A stretch of DNA of 34,071 bases from Aquimarina agarilytica ZC1 (GCF_000255455.1 NZ_JH621282.1:1-34071); one strand, 5' to 3'; counted from the stretch's first letter, positions 17,168 to 25,873 are shown. Notes: generated from the sequence alone by a model not told the origin. Made by a program: numbers and translations.

Positions 17168-18694
17168 ATGGCAATTATAGGATCAATTATAAAAGGAGCA
17201 ATTGATATTAAACAAGTATTAACTTTGGAAACCCCACACTCTGAAGCACAACAAAATGTGTTAAAATATTTATTGGAAACTGCTAAAGACACACAATTTG
17301 GTAAAGCTTACAATTTTACAACGATTCTTGAATCTGATAATATTCAGAAAGAATTTGCAAATCAAGTCCCCTATTTTGATTACCATCGAATGGAAAAAGA
17401 ATGGTGGCACTTGCTTTTAAAAGGGAAAGAAAACATTACTTGGCCTGGTCTTGTGGATTATTTTGCTTTGAGTTCGGGAACTACTGGAAAAAAAAGTAAA
17501 CGTATACCTGTAACGGATGAAATGATTGAAGCCATTAGAAAAGCGGGTATCAAACAAATAGAAGCACTATCCAACTATGACCTCCCTTCTCAGTTTTTCG
17601 AAAAAGGTATAATGATGTTGGGTAGTTCTACCGATTTAACTCAAAAAGATGCGCATTTTGAAGGGGAAATTAGTGGTATTAGCGCCTCTAAAATTCCTTC
17701 ATGGTTTGAAGGTTATTATAAACCAGGAGAAAAAATTGCAAAGATTGATGATTGGGATGAACGGGTAAAACGTATTGCTGAAAATGCCAAAAAATGGGAT
17801 ATTGGAGCCATTAGTGGTATACCTTCATGGATTGAATTAATGATGAAAGAGGTAATCGATTACCATCAAGTAACTACTATTCATGATATATGGCCTAATT
17901 TACAAGTATACACTTCGGGGGGCGTTGCTTTTGAGCCTTATGCTAAAAGTTTTAATCAGCTATTAAGTCATCCAATAACAATTATAGACACCTACTTAGC
18001 CTCGGAGGGCTTTATCGCTTTTCAAGCACGTCCTGAAACCGATGCCATGCAACTCATTACTAATAATGGTATTTATTTTGAATTTGTTCCTTTTAAGCCA
18101 GAGTACATTCAATCAGATGGATCATTAAGTCAAAATGCACCTGTATTAAACATTTCTCAAGTTACCACAGATGAGGATTACGTCCTTTTAATTAGTACGG
18201 TATCTGGAACATGGCGCTACCTAATCGGTGATACTATTGAATTTACTGACGTAGAACGAGCAGAAATAAAAATTACGGGCCGTACCAAGTTTTTCCTTAA
18301 TGTGGTTGGTTCACAACTTTCTGTAAACAAAATGAATTTGGCTTTGCGCGAAGTAGAGGAAGAATTAAATATTCAAATACCCGAATTTACATTGAGTGCC
18401 GTACGCATTAATAACGAGTTTTATCACCATTGGTATTTAGGGACTGATAGTAATATAGATAATACTACCATAGCTCTCAGTTTGGATCAAAAATTAAAAG
18501 CTGCAAATAAAAACTATAAAGTGGCCCGTTCTAAAGCACTCAAGGGTGTAAAAGTTACCTGCATACCATCAACACTATTTAGCGAATGGAGTGGATATCA
18601 AAAAAAGAAAGGTGGTCAGGTAAAGATGGAACGTGTTATGGGTGAGGACAAGTTTGATAAATGGCAAAAGTTCGTAGCAAATCAACTACACTAA
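17168..18694 (+). CDS. GH3-family (auxin-responsive GH3-like) acyl-amido synthetase homologue
   Basis: A 508-residue adenylate-forming enzyme homologue. The ATP-binding loop SSGTTGKKSKRIPVT (about 109-123) is the GH3 form of the ANL P-loop. Further landmarks are LQVYTSGGVAFEPY, DTYLASEGFIAFQ, YLIGDTIEFTD and KITGRTKFFLNVVGSQLS, in the order seen in plant GH3 and its bacterial relatives. Plant enzymes join amino acids to acyl acids such as jasmonate or auxin; bacterial substrates are generally unknown. I start at the ATG at 17168, which gives the usual N-terminus; a TTG at 17108 would add 20 atypical residues overlapping the upstream stop. The lipoprotein-Omp85 gene follows after 30 bases. Confidence 0.87.
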   Translation: MAIIGSIIKGAIDIKQVLTLETPHSEAQQNVLKYLLETAKDTQFGKAYNFTTILESDNIQKEFANQVPYFDYHRMEKEWWHLLLKGKENITWPGLVDYFALSSGTTGKKSKRIPVTDEMIEAIRKAGIKQIEALSNYDLPSQFFEKGIMMLGSSTDLTQKDAHFEGEISGISASKIPSWFEGYYKPGEKIAKIDDWDERVKRIAENAKKWDIGAISGIPSWIELMMKEVIDYHQVTTIHDIWPNLQVYTSGGVAFEPYAKSFNQLLSHPITIIDTYLASEGFIAFQARPETDAMQLITNNGIYFEFVPFKPEYIQSDGSLSQNAPVLNISQVTTDEDYVLLISTVSGTWRYLIGDTIEFTDVERAEIKITGRTKFFLNVVGSQLSVNKMNLALREVEEELNIQIPEFTLSAVRINNEFYHHWYLGTDSNIDNTTIALSLDQKLKAANKNYKVARSKALKGVKVTCIPSTLFSEWSGYQKKKGGQVKMERVMGEDKFDKWQKFVANQLH

Positions 18695-18724
18695 CGGAAA
18701 CGATTTTCAATTTAAAATCATTAA

Positions 18725-21700
18725 ATGAAAAAATATAACTATATACTTTTTACTGCTGTATTATTTGTAACAAGCTGTGCCTTGTACGAACCTAAGTACC
18801 GTGAAGAGTTTGACGAAACTAATTTTGAGAAAATCAATCCAAAGGATATCGAGAAAACTTTTTATTTAATTGGTGATGCAGGCTATGCGCAAGCAGGAAA
18901 ATCAACCGATGCATTAATGGTTTTTGAAGCCTATTTGAATACTCACAAAGAAAAAGGCAATTACGCTATTTTTTTAGGTGATAATATTTATCCAGACGGT
19001 ATGCCTACTAAAGATTCCGAAGATAGACCAATTGCCGAGCACCGATTAAATACCCAAATTAATAGTATTAAAAATTTTGATGGAGAAATTATTTTTATTC
19101 CAGGAAACCATGATTGGTATAACGAAGGACTAGCTGGATTAAAACGTGAAGAAAATTACTTTGAAAAGAAACTTGGAGATAAAAAGCTATTTTATCCAAC
19201 AGACGGTTGTGCTTTAAAAAGTATAGATGTTTCTGATAAAGTACAATTGATAATTCTTGACTCACAATGGTATCTAACTGACTGGGACAAACACCCTACT
19301 ATAAACGATAAGTGCGATGAGATCAAAACTAGAGAAGCCATGTTTGAAGAAGTTGAAGGATTATTGAAAAAAAATCAAAATAAAACCATAGTTTTTGCTC
19401 TTCATCATCCTTTGTATACCAATGGTGTACATGGTGGACAATATGCGCCTGTAAAACATTTGTACCCAAGTCAAAAAAAAATTCCCCTACCCATACTAAG
19501 TTCATTAGCACTTCAAATAAGAACTAGTGGTGGAGTTTCTACTCAGGATAAGCAAAACAAGCAGTATAAAGCCCTAGTAAAACGTTTAGAAACCTTAGCT
19601 AAAGGAGCAGAAAAAATTATTTTTACCTCTGGACATGAACATTCTCTACAGTATATTGAACATGAAGGTTTAAAGCAAATAGTTTCTGGAGCTGGTGCCA
19701 AAAACTCTTATGCCTCACTAAGTAATGATGGGTTATTTGCCTACGGTGGCCAAGGCTTTGCTCGGTTGGATATATTGAAAAACGGGGCATCATGGGTCAG
19801 TTTTTTTAGTGCAAAAAATGGAAAACCCAAACTGTTATATAAAAAAGAAGTCTTTAAACCCACACCTCAATATGATTTTACCAATCTAAAAACAATTACT
19901 GATACAAAAATTAGAACTTCGGTATATACTCCCGATGAAAATAGCGAAAAAAGTGAACTTTACGAAAGTGTTTGGGGAGATCACTATCGCGACTTATATT
20001 ATAAACCTATAGAAGCTAAAGTAGCGCTTTTAGATACACTTTATGGGGGTTTGGAAGTAGTACGTAAAGGTGGAGGACACCAAACCCGTTCGCTGCGTTT
20101 GAAAGACAAAAGCGGTAAAGAATACAATATGAGAGCACTAAAAAAAAGTGGTGTTAAGTTTTTACAATCCACTCTTTTTAAAAATAATTATGTCGAAGAA
20201 TCTCTAGAAAATACACTTTCCGAGGATATACTCAAAGATTTTTATACGGCATCACATCCTTATATTTTTACTGTAATCCCCGAATTATCGGATGCGATTG
20301 GATTGTACCATACAAATCCTGATTTATTGTACATACCAAAACAACCTGCTTTAAAAGAATATAATTTTGAACATGGTAATGAACTTTACTTAATTGAAGA
20401 ACGGCCCGAAGAACATCATATTGATTTGGCCTCTTTTGGTAAACCGAAAGATATCGAAAGTACTGCGGATGTTTATAAAAGATTACGCAAAGACGAAAAA
20501 TACCGAATAGACGAACAAGCCTATATACGAGCACGCTTATTCGACATGCTTATTGGCGATTGGGATAGACATCAAGACCAATGGAGGTGGGCCGAATTTG
20601 AACTAGACAATGGTGATCATGTTTTTAGACCTATCCCTAGAGATCGAGATCAGGCTTTTACTAATTTTGACGGAGGTTTTTTAGGAGCACTTAGGGGAAT
20701 GATTGGTTTTACCAGACAATTTCAAGTATATGATAAAAAAATTTCCAATGTACCATGGCTTAACGCTTCTGCATCCATTTTGGACAGAACATTAATTCAG
20801 AATAGTAGTCAAGATATATGGTTAAAAGAGGCAAAATATATTCAAAAAAATTTAACTGATACAGTGATTGAAAAGGCTTTTGAAAATATTCCAAAAGAAG
20901 CTAAAGGAACCGATCTAGAAAATATCAAAGCTAGTTTAAAAGGTAGGATAGATAACCTCATTGAAACAACTAATGAATATTACGAGTACCACGCAAGACT
21001 TGCTATAATCAACGGCACCGATAAAGACGATTATATTAGTATAGTGAGGCTTCCTAAAGGAAAAACCAAAATCACAGTACAACGAATTAAAGATGATAAA
21101 AAATCAGATACTATTAGTAATAGAATCTATGATAAAAAATTTACCAAACAAATTAGGATCTATGGTCTGGATGATGATGATCAATTTAATGTTTCTGGTA
21201 TACCCGATAATCCCATTCGAATACGAATTATTGGAGGACATAACAATGATACATACTCTATTGAAAACGGTAAAAAAGTGACCATTTACGATTATAAAAG
21301 TAAGCCAAATACCATTAAAAAAGACGGTGGAGCCAAGTTTAAATTTACGGACAACTATCAAATAAATAATTTTGATAAAGACAACCGAGAATTAACCACT
21401 ACCACCATTTTACCATTGATTGGATTTAACCCCGATGATGGATTGTTAATAGGCCCAGTAAGTGTAATCACCAAAAGTGATTTCTACGAAAACCCCTTTA
21501 CGTTACAACACAGATTATCTGGGGGGTATTATTTTGCAACTGGAGGTTTTGACTTGGCATATAGAGGTGAATTTGCAGGTATACTTGGAAAATACAACTT
21601 GTTAGTTACTACCCGATACACAAGTCCGAACTATGCAGTCAACTTTTTTGGATTTGGAAACAATTCCGAAAATTTTGATGATCGCGATGATATTGACTTT

Positions 21701-22441
21701 GATTTTAATAGAGTAAAATTAAGTACCTATCAATTAATGTTAGGTGCTGTAAAAAATGGTCGAGATGGGAGTTATTTTGAATACACCGCTTCCGCAGAAG
21801 GGATTCAGATAGATAGAACTCCTGGCCGTTTTATAGCTGATTTTTTTGAAAACGAAGAAACTTACGAGCGCAAATGGTTTGCAGGTACTAATGCTACCTA
21901 TAGGTATGAAAGTTATGATGTTGTGGTAAACCCTACTCGTGGAATGAAGTTTGAACTCAATGGAGGTACAAGAACAAATATTAACAATGGAAGTACTTAT
22001 GGTTTTATTAAACCTTATCTAGGTTTTTACAACGCCTTAACCAATAATAGAAAATTAGTATTAAAAACGAGTGCCATGAGCCATTTTAATATTGGGACTA
22101 ATTACGAATTTTATCAATCCGCTCAAATTGGTGGAGAAAACCTATTACGTGGCTTTAGAAAACATCGCTTTGCAGGTCAAACAGCCTTTGCCACAAGTGC
22201 AGATGTGCGTTATAGTTTTAATCAATTTAAAACAAAAGTGTTGCCATTACAATTTGGTCTTTTTACAGGAATAGATACCGGCCGTGTATGGCTAGATAAT
22301 AGTGAAGAAACAAATAAATGGCATACCAATTATGGTGGAGGTTTTTGGGTAAATAGTGCCGATTTTATTAGTGGAACGTTTAACCTTTTTGCTAGTAGAG
22401 AAGGACCTCGTTTTTCTTTCAATTTTTTATTTAAACTTTAA
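18725..22441 (+). CDS. Lipoprotein with metallophosphoesterase domain, kinase-like middle section and Omp85 barrel
   Basis: A 1238-residue protein. A lipoprotein signal (VTSC, Cys18) precedes a calcineurin-type phosphoesterase (about 45-370) with all motifs: GDAG (50-53), GDNIYPDG (85-92), GNHDW (127-131), HH (227-228) and GHEH (303-306). Residues about 435-660 resemble an atypical kinase: a Gly-rich stretch (447-451), Lys473/474, GDWDRHQDQW (611-620) and PRDRDQAF (638-645), comparable to the catalytic and metal loops of HipA/FAM20-type folds. A beta region leads to a C-terminal Omp85-type barrel (about 895-1238) with GGENLLRGFRKHRF, matching the barrel's conserved RGF/Y loop. The phosphatase would face the periplasm or the surface. 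The kinase reading is inference. It follows the GH3 gene by 30 bases. Confidence 0.87.
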   Translation: MKKYNYILFTAVLFVTSCALYEPKYREEFDETNFEKINPKDIEKTFYLIGDAGYAQAGKSTDALMVFEAYLNTHKEKGNYAIFLGDNIYPDGMPTKDSEDRPIAEHRLNTQINSIKNFDGEIIFIPGNHDWYNEGLAGLKREENYFEKKLGDKKLFYPTDGCALKSIDVSDKVQLIILDSQWYLTDWDKHPTINDKCDEIKTREAMFEEVEGLLKKNQNKTIVFALHHPLYTNGVHGGQYAPVKHLYPSQKKIPLPILSSLALQIRTSGGVSTQDKQNKQYKALVKRLETLAKGAEKIIFTSGHEHSLQYIEHEGLKQIVSGAGAKNSYASLSNDGLFAYGGQGFARLDILKNGASWVSFFSAKNGKPKLLYKKEVFKPTPQYDFTNLKTITDTKIRTSVYTPDENSEKSELYESVWGDHYRDLYYKPIEAKVALLDTLYGGLEVVRKGGGHQTRSLRLKDKSGKEYNMRALKKSGVKFLQSTLFKNNYVEESLENTLSEDILKDFYTASHPYIFTVIPELSDAIGLYHTNPDLLYIPKQPALKEYNFEHGNELYLIEERPEEHHIDLASFGKPKDIESTADVYKRLRKDEKYRIDEQAYIRARLFDMLIGDWDRHQDQWRWAEFELDNGDHVFRPIPRDRDQAFTNFDGGFLGALRGMIGFTRQFQVYDKKISNVPWLNASASILDRTLIQNSSQDIWLKEAKYIQKNLTDTVIEKAFENIPKEAKGTDLENIKASLKGRIDNLIETTNEYYEYHARLAIINGTDKDDYISIVRLPKGKTKITVQRIKDDKKSDTISNRIYDKKFTKQIRIYGLDDDDQFNVSGIPDNPIRIRIIGGHNNDTYSIENGKKVTIYDYKSKPNTIKKDGGAKFKFTDNYQINNFDKDNRELTTTTILPLIGFNPDDGLLIGPVSVITKSDFYENPFTLQHRLSGGYYFATGGFDLAYRGEFAGILGKYNLLVTTRYTSPNYAVNFFGFGNNSENFDDRDDIDFDFNRVKLSTYQLMLGAVKNGRDGSYFEYTASAEGIQIDRTPGRFIADFFENEETYERKWFAGTNATYRYESYDVVVNPTRGMKFELNGGTRTNINNGSTYGFIKPYLGFYNALTNNRKLVLKTSAMSHFNIGTNYEFYQSAQIGGENLLRGFRKHRFAGQTAFATSADVRYSFNQFKTKVLPLQFGLFTGIDTGRVWLDNSEETNKWHTNYGGGFWVNSADFISGTFNLFASREGPRFSFNFLFKL

Positions 22442-22748
22442 ACTTATCTATGACTATTTCAAAATTAAATTGCATTAATATTTTTGACAGATTAATTCTT
22501 TCAATCCCTTTCCAAAATAGCCCATCAATAAAAAAACTTTATATAGCTAATTTTTTTAAAGATACCATTTTGGGGATCAATCAACAGATAGTAAGTTCTA
22601 TATTCGTATATAATACTGCTAATAAAAAAAGAAACAATTTGAAAATAAAAGCTCGTAATAAATCAAATAAAATATACATAACCAACGTAAGTTATGTGTT
22701 CTAATCATGTGGTAAAGTTTTTTTATTAACTTATTAAATCGCAGATAT
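22442..22748. other. Intergenic region, 307 bases
   Basis: I see no terminator, repeat or convincing promoter here. An 84-codon open frame (22450-22704) covers most of it but looks like chance (see rejected items). The base composition is simply AT-rich. Confidence 0.5.
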
Positions 22749-23654
22749 ATGAAATCATTTTTTTTTACGATACTACTAATTACCATTACGACTCATGCCC
22801 ACTATGCTCAATTATCAGATTTAGCACGTTTGGAGTATACTTATTTTCCGCAAAGAGAAAGTGACAATAGTTTTCAACGTTTACGTGCACTTGTTAGGAT
22901 GCCATTAAAACTAAACAAAAAAGGGGCATATTTAGTACCTGGGTTTGAATACAGAAATATAAATTTTGATTACGAAGATAGACCTATACCTAGTTTTAGT
23001 GTAACCAATTTAGATAATTTCAATTCATATGATCTTACTTTGGGCTATACGTATAAAATAAAAGAAGATTTGCGCTTTGCTGCCAAGTCAGGAGTGTTAA
23101 TCGCTTCGAATTTTGAAGATAGAAACATTACTAATGATGATATTTTATATTCTGGTGGAGTTTTTTTAATTAAAGATAAAACTGAAGAAGGTCAAGCCAA
23201 AAAACCCTGGAGACTCATCGTTGGATTACAATACTCTACAAAAGCAGGTCGCCCTTTCCCGCTTCCAATAGTTAATTATTATAAAAAAATCCACCCAAAA
23301 TGGGCTTATGGCTTGGGGGTTCCTAAAACAAATATCAAATATTTTCCCAGCCCTACTAATCAATTACAAGCTTTTGCTACCCTCGATGGTTTTTTTGCTA
23401 ATATTCAAAATAACAAAACCATACCCAATCGTAATGGGATAGGCACGGAAACTGCAGCTAGTATTTCCATGACCATTGCTTTAGCGGGTTTAGGTTATGA
23501 ACATTGTTTTACGGAGCATTTGATATTTTATGTTTATGCTGGTTTCACTATAATAAATGATATCCGTTTAAGAGATGAAGACCAAGAAGATGTGTTTACC
23601 ATTAATGATAAAAATAGCTTGTATATGCGTGGAGGTCTAAAATTCAAAATTTAA
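22749..23654 (+). CDS. DUF6268-family outer-membrane beta-barrel protein
   Basis: A 301-residue protein with a cleavable signal peptide (MKSFFFTILLITITTHAHYA, cleavage probably just before or after Gln21). It is otherwise made of alternating strands typical of an outer-membrane barrel, e.g. YLVPGFEYRNINFDYEDRP, SYDLTLGYTYKIKEDLRFAA and WRLIVGLQYSTKAGRPFPLP, and ends in SLYMRGGLKFKI, a typical terminal strand. The pattern GRPFPLPIVNYYKKIHPKWAYGLGVPKTNIKYFP matches what I remember of DUF6268 proteins. Function unknown. It is followed at once by a strong terminator, so it is a single-gene unit. Confidence 0.82.
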   Translation: MKSFFFTILLITITTHAHYAQLSDLARLEYTYFPQRESDNSFQRLRALVRMPLKLNKKGAYLVPGFEYRNINFDYEDRPIPSFSVTNLDNFNSYDLTLGYTYKIKEDLRFAAKSGVLIASNFEDRNITNDDILYSGGVFLIKDKTEEGQAKKPWRLIVGLQYSTKAGRPFPLPIVNYYKKIHPKWAYGLGVPKTNIKYFPSPTNQLQAFATLDGFFANIQNNKTIPNRNGIGTETAASISMTIALAGLGYEHCFTEHLIFYVYAGFTIINDIRLRDEDQEDVFTINDKNSLYMRGGLKFKI

Positions 23655-23680
23655 AAAGGGAGCAAATTAGCTCCCTTTTT
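23653..23680. terminator. Strong bidirectional terminator
   Basis: Perfect AAAAAGGGAGC / GCTCCCTTTTT stem (11 bp) with a 6-base loop. It overlaps the stop codon of the DUF6268 gene and also serves the convergent hsp20 gene. Confidence 0.88.
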
Positions 23681-23710
23681 AGATACATAATTACATGTAT
23701 TTAATTTAAT

Positions 23711-24154
23711 TTAATTTATTTCAATTGAAGTTACTATGGCTTCATTAGTTTTTTTGGGAAGTGTTATACTTAATATCCCATTTTGATATGTGGCTGATAT
23801 TGCTTCCTTATCAATATTTTCTGGAAGTTTAAATATACGCTCAAAAGAAGCTGCCCAGAATTCCCTCCTTACATAATTGTCTTCTGATTTCTTTTCTGCC
23901 TCGGCTTTCACAATTAATTTGTTTTCTTTGGCATCAACTGTAATAGCTTCTTTATTAAATCCTGTAGCTAAAAGCTCTATAATAAATTCATTGTCATTTT
24001 CAATAACATTCACTTTAGGCGCTTGCAAGTCCATGTGCTCGCTAAATGAAGGCGAAAGTGTATTACTAAAAACTTCATTTACCAAATTTCCAAATCCTGT
24101 AAACGGTAATAAATTAGTGTTTGTATGACCATTTAATGTTATTCCCTTATTCAT
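23711..24154 (-). CDS. Hsp20/alpha-crystallin small heat shock protein
   Basis: A 147-residue ATP-independent holdase. The alpha-crystallin domain spans about 46-133 (PKVNVIENDNEFIIELLATG ... RREFWAASFERIFKLPENID) with the hallmark NGILSITLPK (125-134). A C-terminal I-x-I motif (Ile144-Glu-Ile146) used in oligomer contacts is present. Length is normal. Its upstream region contains palindromes of the TGTCA-N3-TGACA type (24238-24282) that could be a heat-shock operator. The stop codon lies in a (TTTAA)n microsatellite. Confidence 0.95.
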   Translation of the reverse strand: MNKGITLNGHTNTNLLPFTGFGNLVNEVFSNTLSPSFSEHMDLQAPKVNVIENDNEFIIELLATGFNKEAITVDAKENKLIVKAEAEKKSEDNYVRREFWAASFERIFKLPENIDKEAISATYQNGILSITLPKKTNEAIVTSIEIN

Positions 24155-24237
24155 AATATTAATTTTTAAAAGTTACAATAGCATTTAAACAAATCATATA
24201 CCATTAACTTTTTGACATTAAAACACTATAAAAAAGA

Positions 24238-24282
24238 TGTCAAAATGACACAAAACACCTATTAATTAATGACATTTTGTCT
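24238..24282 (-). promoter_or_regulatory. Repeated TGTCA-N3-TGACA palindromes upstream of hsp20
   Basis: TGTCAAAATGACA (24238-24250) is a perfect palindrome with a 3-base centre. TGACATTTTGTCT (24270-24282) is a second, 12 of 13 match, and a half-site TTGACA lies at 24212-24217. The distance between the starts of the two palindromes is 32 bases, about three helical turns. The sites lie 84-128 bases upstream of the hsp20 start. Which protein binds is unknown. Confidence 0.45.
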
Positions 24283-24289
24283 ATTTTGA

Positions 24290-25393
24290 CTATTCTTTAT
24301 TGTTTTCCTCTTCTACATCATCAACAAATAGTTCTTCGCCCACGACTTCCACACTAGTATCACCTAATATATCCTCAACATAAAGCATTTTAACAATAAC
24401 CATTAAAATAGCAATTACAGGTACCGCTAAAATTAAGCCCAGCATTCCAGTAAAAATTCCTAAAATAACTTGAGCTATTAAAATCATTGCCAAAGGAAAG
24501 GCTATCATTTTACTTTGAATAAAAGGAGTAATTACATTGCTTTCAATCGCTTGGACAACTCCATAAAGAATGACTACATACAGTGCGGAATTTCCATCTA
24601 GAGTGAGCGCCAATAAAAATGCTGGAATTAAAGATAATATAGGTCCAAAGTTGGGAATAAAAGTGATTAGTGCTGCAAATATTCCCAAAGTTAATGCTAA
24701 AGGAATACCCAAAATAGCCAATCCTACACCTGTTAAAATACCAACAACTAACATAGAAAACATTTTTCCTAATAACCATCTTTTTAATGTGTATCCTAGG
24801 GTTAGCAACACCTCCTCTACTCTTTTTCGTTTAGGTTTAGGAAAGAGTATGATAATTCCATTGGTGTACATATTAGGTTGAATCATAAAAAATAAACCTA
24901 AAAAAACAATAATGTAAATATCTGCTAATCCACCAAAAAAGGAACTGAAAAAGATAGTAATTTGCCCGCTCCCTTTATTTAATTTTTCTCGGTATTTTTT
25001 TATTTCGCTAAGAGCAAATGCTCCCAACTTAGTGTTATTTAATTTTTGCTTGGCTTCTTCGGTGGCCAATGGCAATTCTTTTTGTAGAACGTCAATTTGA
25101 TCAGATACTCTGGATGAAAGTACTAAAATAGACACAATGCAAACACTAAAAAACAGAGTTACGCCTACTCCTAAAGCAGCTTTATTGTTCAAAGGAATCT
25201 TTTTTTGAATAAGCGAGGCTATTCCTTTAAAAAAAGTAGCTACAAGGATGCCTGCTAAAATTAACAGAATCACTTTAAAGCCTTTTAGTATTAAAAAAAG
25301 ACAACATAGTATCAAGACTATTATACAAGTTGCCTTTATGATATTTTTACTAAAATTGCTTATTGCAAATGTGTTGCTTTCGTTAGCTTTCAT
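24290..25393 (-). CDS. AI-2E family (PerM/YdiK-type) transporter
   Basis: A 367-residue inner-membrane protein with about eight hydrophobic segments. It follows the family plan: two N-terminal helices (ATCIIVLILCCLFLILKGFKVILLILAGILVATFF), a periplasmic-type helical stretch (about 85-135), then the conserved C-terminal half with LGIPLALTLGIFAALITFIPNFGPILSLIPAFLLAL and VVQAIESNVITPFIQSKMIAFPLAMILIAQVILG. Family members include the proposed AI-2 exporter TqsA and Na+/H+ or Na+/Li+ antiporters; the substrate here is not evident. The acidic tail (VEEENNKE) is usual. A terminator hairpin ends only 14 bases upstream of the start codon. Confidence 0.92.
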   Translation of the reverse strand: MKANESNTFAISNFSKNIIKATCIIVLILCCLFLILKGFKVILLILAGILVATFFKGIASLIQKKIPLNNKAALGVGVTLFFSVCIVSILVLSSRVSDQIDVLQKELPLATEEAKQKLNNTKLGAFALSEIKKYREKLNKGSGQITIFFSSFFGGLADIYIIVFLGLFFMIQPNMYTNGIIILFPKPKRKRVEEVLLTLGYTLKRWLLGKMFSMLVVGILTGVGLAILGIPLALTLGIFAALITFIPNFGPILSLIPAFLLALTLDGNSALYVVILYGVVQAIESNVITPFIQSKMIAFPLAMILIAQVILGIFTGMLGLILAVPVIAILMVIVKMLYVEDILGDTSVEVVGEELFVDDVEEENNKE

Positions 25394-25406
25394 TCTCTTT
25401 TGGGAA

Positions 25407-25447
25407 ATAAAAAACGGATACCTGGTTTTTCAACTCTAATATCCGTT
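25407..25447 (-). terminator. Intrinsic terminator or attenuator between the small lipoprotein and AI-2E genes
   Basis: On the minus strand AACGGATA ... TATCCGTT (8-bp perfect arms, 25440-25447 and 25413-25420, 19-base loop) is followed by a T-run. It closes the small lipoprotein operon. Because it ends 14 bases before the AI-2E start codon, it also lies where that gene's promoter or leader must be. Confidence 0.65.
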
Positions 25448-25477
25448 ATATCATTAGTGTTGTTACATATGCCGTTG

Positions 25478-25639
25478 TTAATCTACTGCATCTTCAACTT
25501 CGTCTGCCGCATCTTCTATACCATCACCAACGCTTTCTACAGCATCTTCTACTTTTTCTTTTGCTGTCTTTTCTCTACAACTAGTTGCAAATGAAAACAT
25601 GAATATTGCTGTTACTATCGAAATAATTGCCTTTTTCAT
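25478..25639 (-). CDS. Small acidic lipoprotein (53 residues)
   Basis: The frame starts with a lipoprotein signal MKKAIISIVTAIFMFSFATSC (lipobox ATSC, Cys21). It continues as 32 residues dominated by Glu, Asp, Ala and Val with an AxDAVES/IEDAADEVEDAVD heptad-like repeat, so the mature part should form one amphipathic helix on a lipid anchor. Similar tiny acidic lipoproteins occur near stress genes in Flavobacteriaceae, but I know of no assigned function. It lies 17 bases behind the next small gene in a two-gene operon and is closed by a terminator. Confidence 0.82.
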   Translation of the reverse strand: MKKAIISIVTAIFMFSFATSCREKTAKEKVEDAVESVGDGIEDAADEVEDAVD

Positions 25640-25656
25640 AAATTTTACTTTTAAAG

Positions 25657-25812
25657 TTAATTTCTATCCTTTTTTAATATAAGAGCAAATGATAAAACAA
25701 TGTAAATGAAAAAAAATATCTGAGGTAAATCTCTAAACTCAATCAAATTGGTAAAACCCAACATAATTATAGAAATTAAAAATATGAATGTCGTTAACAA
25801 ATACCTTTTCAT
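25657..25812 (-). CDS. Small two-helix membrane protein (51 residues)
   Basis: An ATG-started frame of 51 residues. It has two hydrophobic helices (about 4-20, YLLTTFIFLISIIMLGF, and 31-46, QIFFFIYIVLSFALIL), a short polar loop (FRDLP), a basic N-terminus and a KKDRN tail, as expected for a helical hairpin with both ends in the cytoplasm. Only 17 bases separate it from the small lipoprotein gene, and a plausible promoter lies upstream. Family not recognised. Confidence 0.65.
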   Translation of the reverse strand: MKRYLLTTFIFLISIIMLGFTNLIEFRDLPQIFFFIYIVLSFALILKKDRN

Positions 25813-25846
25813 TTTGTTTACCTGTTTTATTCACTCTTTATACTTA

Positions 25847-25873
25847 CAAAGGTGATTCAATACAGTTTAACAA
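25847..25873 (-). promoter_or_regulatory. Putative promoter of the small membrane/lipoprotein operon
   Basis: On the minus strand CACCTTTG (25847-25854) differs from TAnnTTTG by one base, and TTG (25871-25873) lies 16 bases upstream as a -33 element. The leader would be about 30 bases. Confidence 0.35.

Noticed and set aside
22450..22704. An 84-codon frame directly after the phosphoesterase-Omp85 gene
   Set aside because: No signal peptide, domain or family pattern; composition (Asn, Lys, Ile, Ser) is what AT-rich non-coding DNA gives. No promoter or conserved start context.
23699..23718. (TTTAA)n microsatellite at the hsp20 stop codon
   Set aside because: It is only about four units, and length changes would alter no more than the last residue or two; no regulatory effect is apparent.
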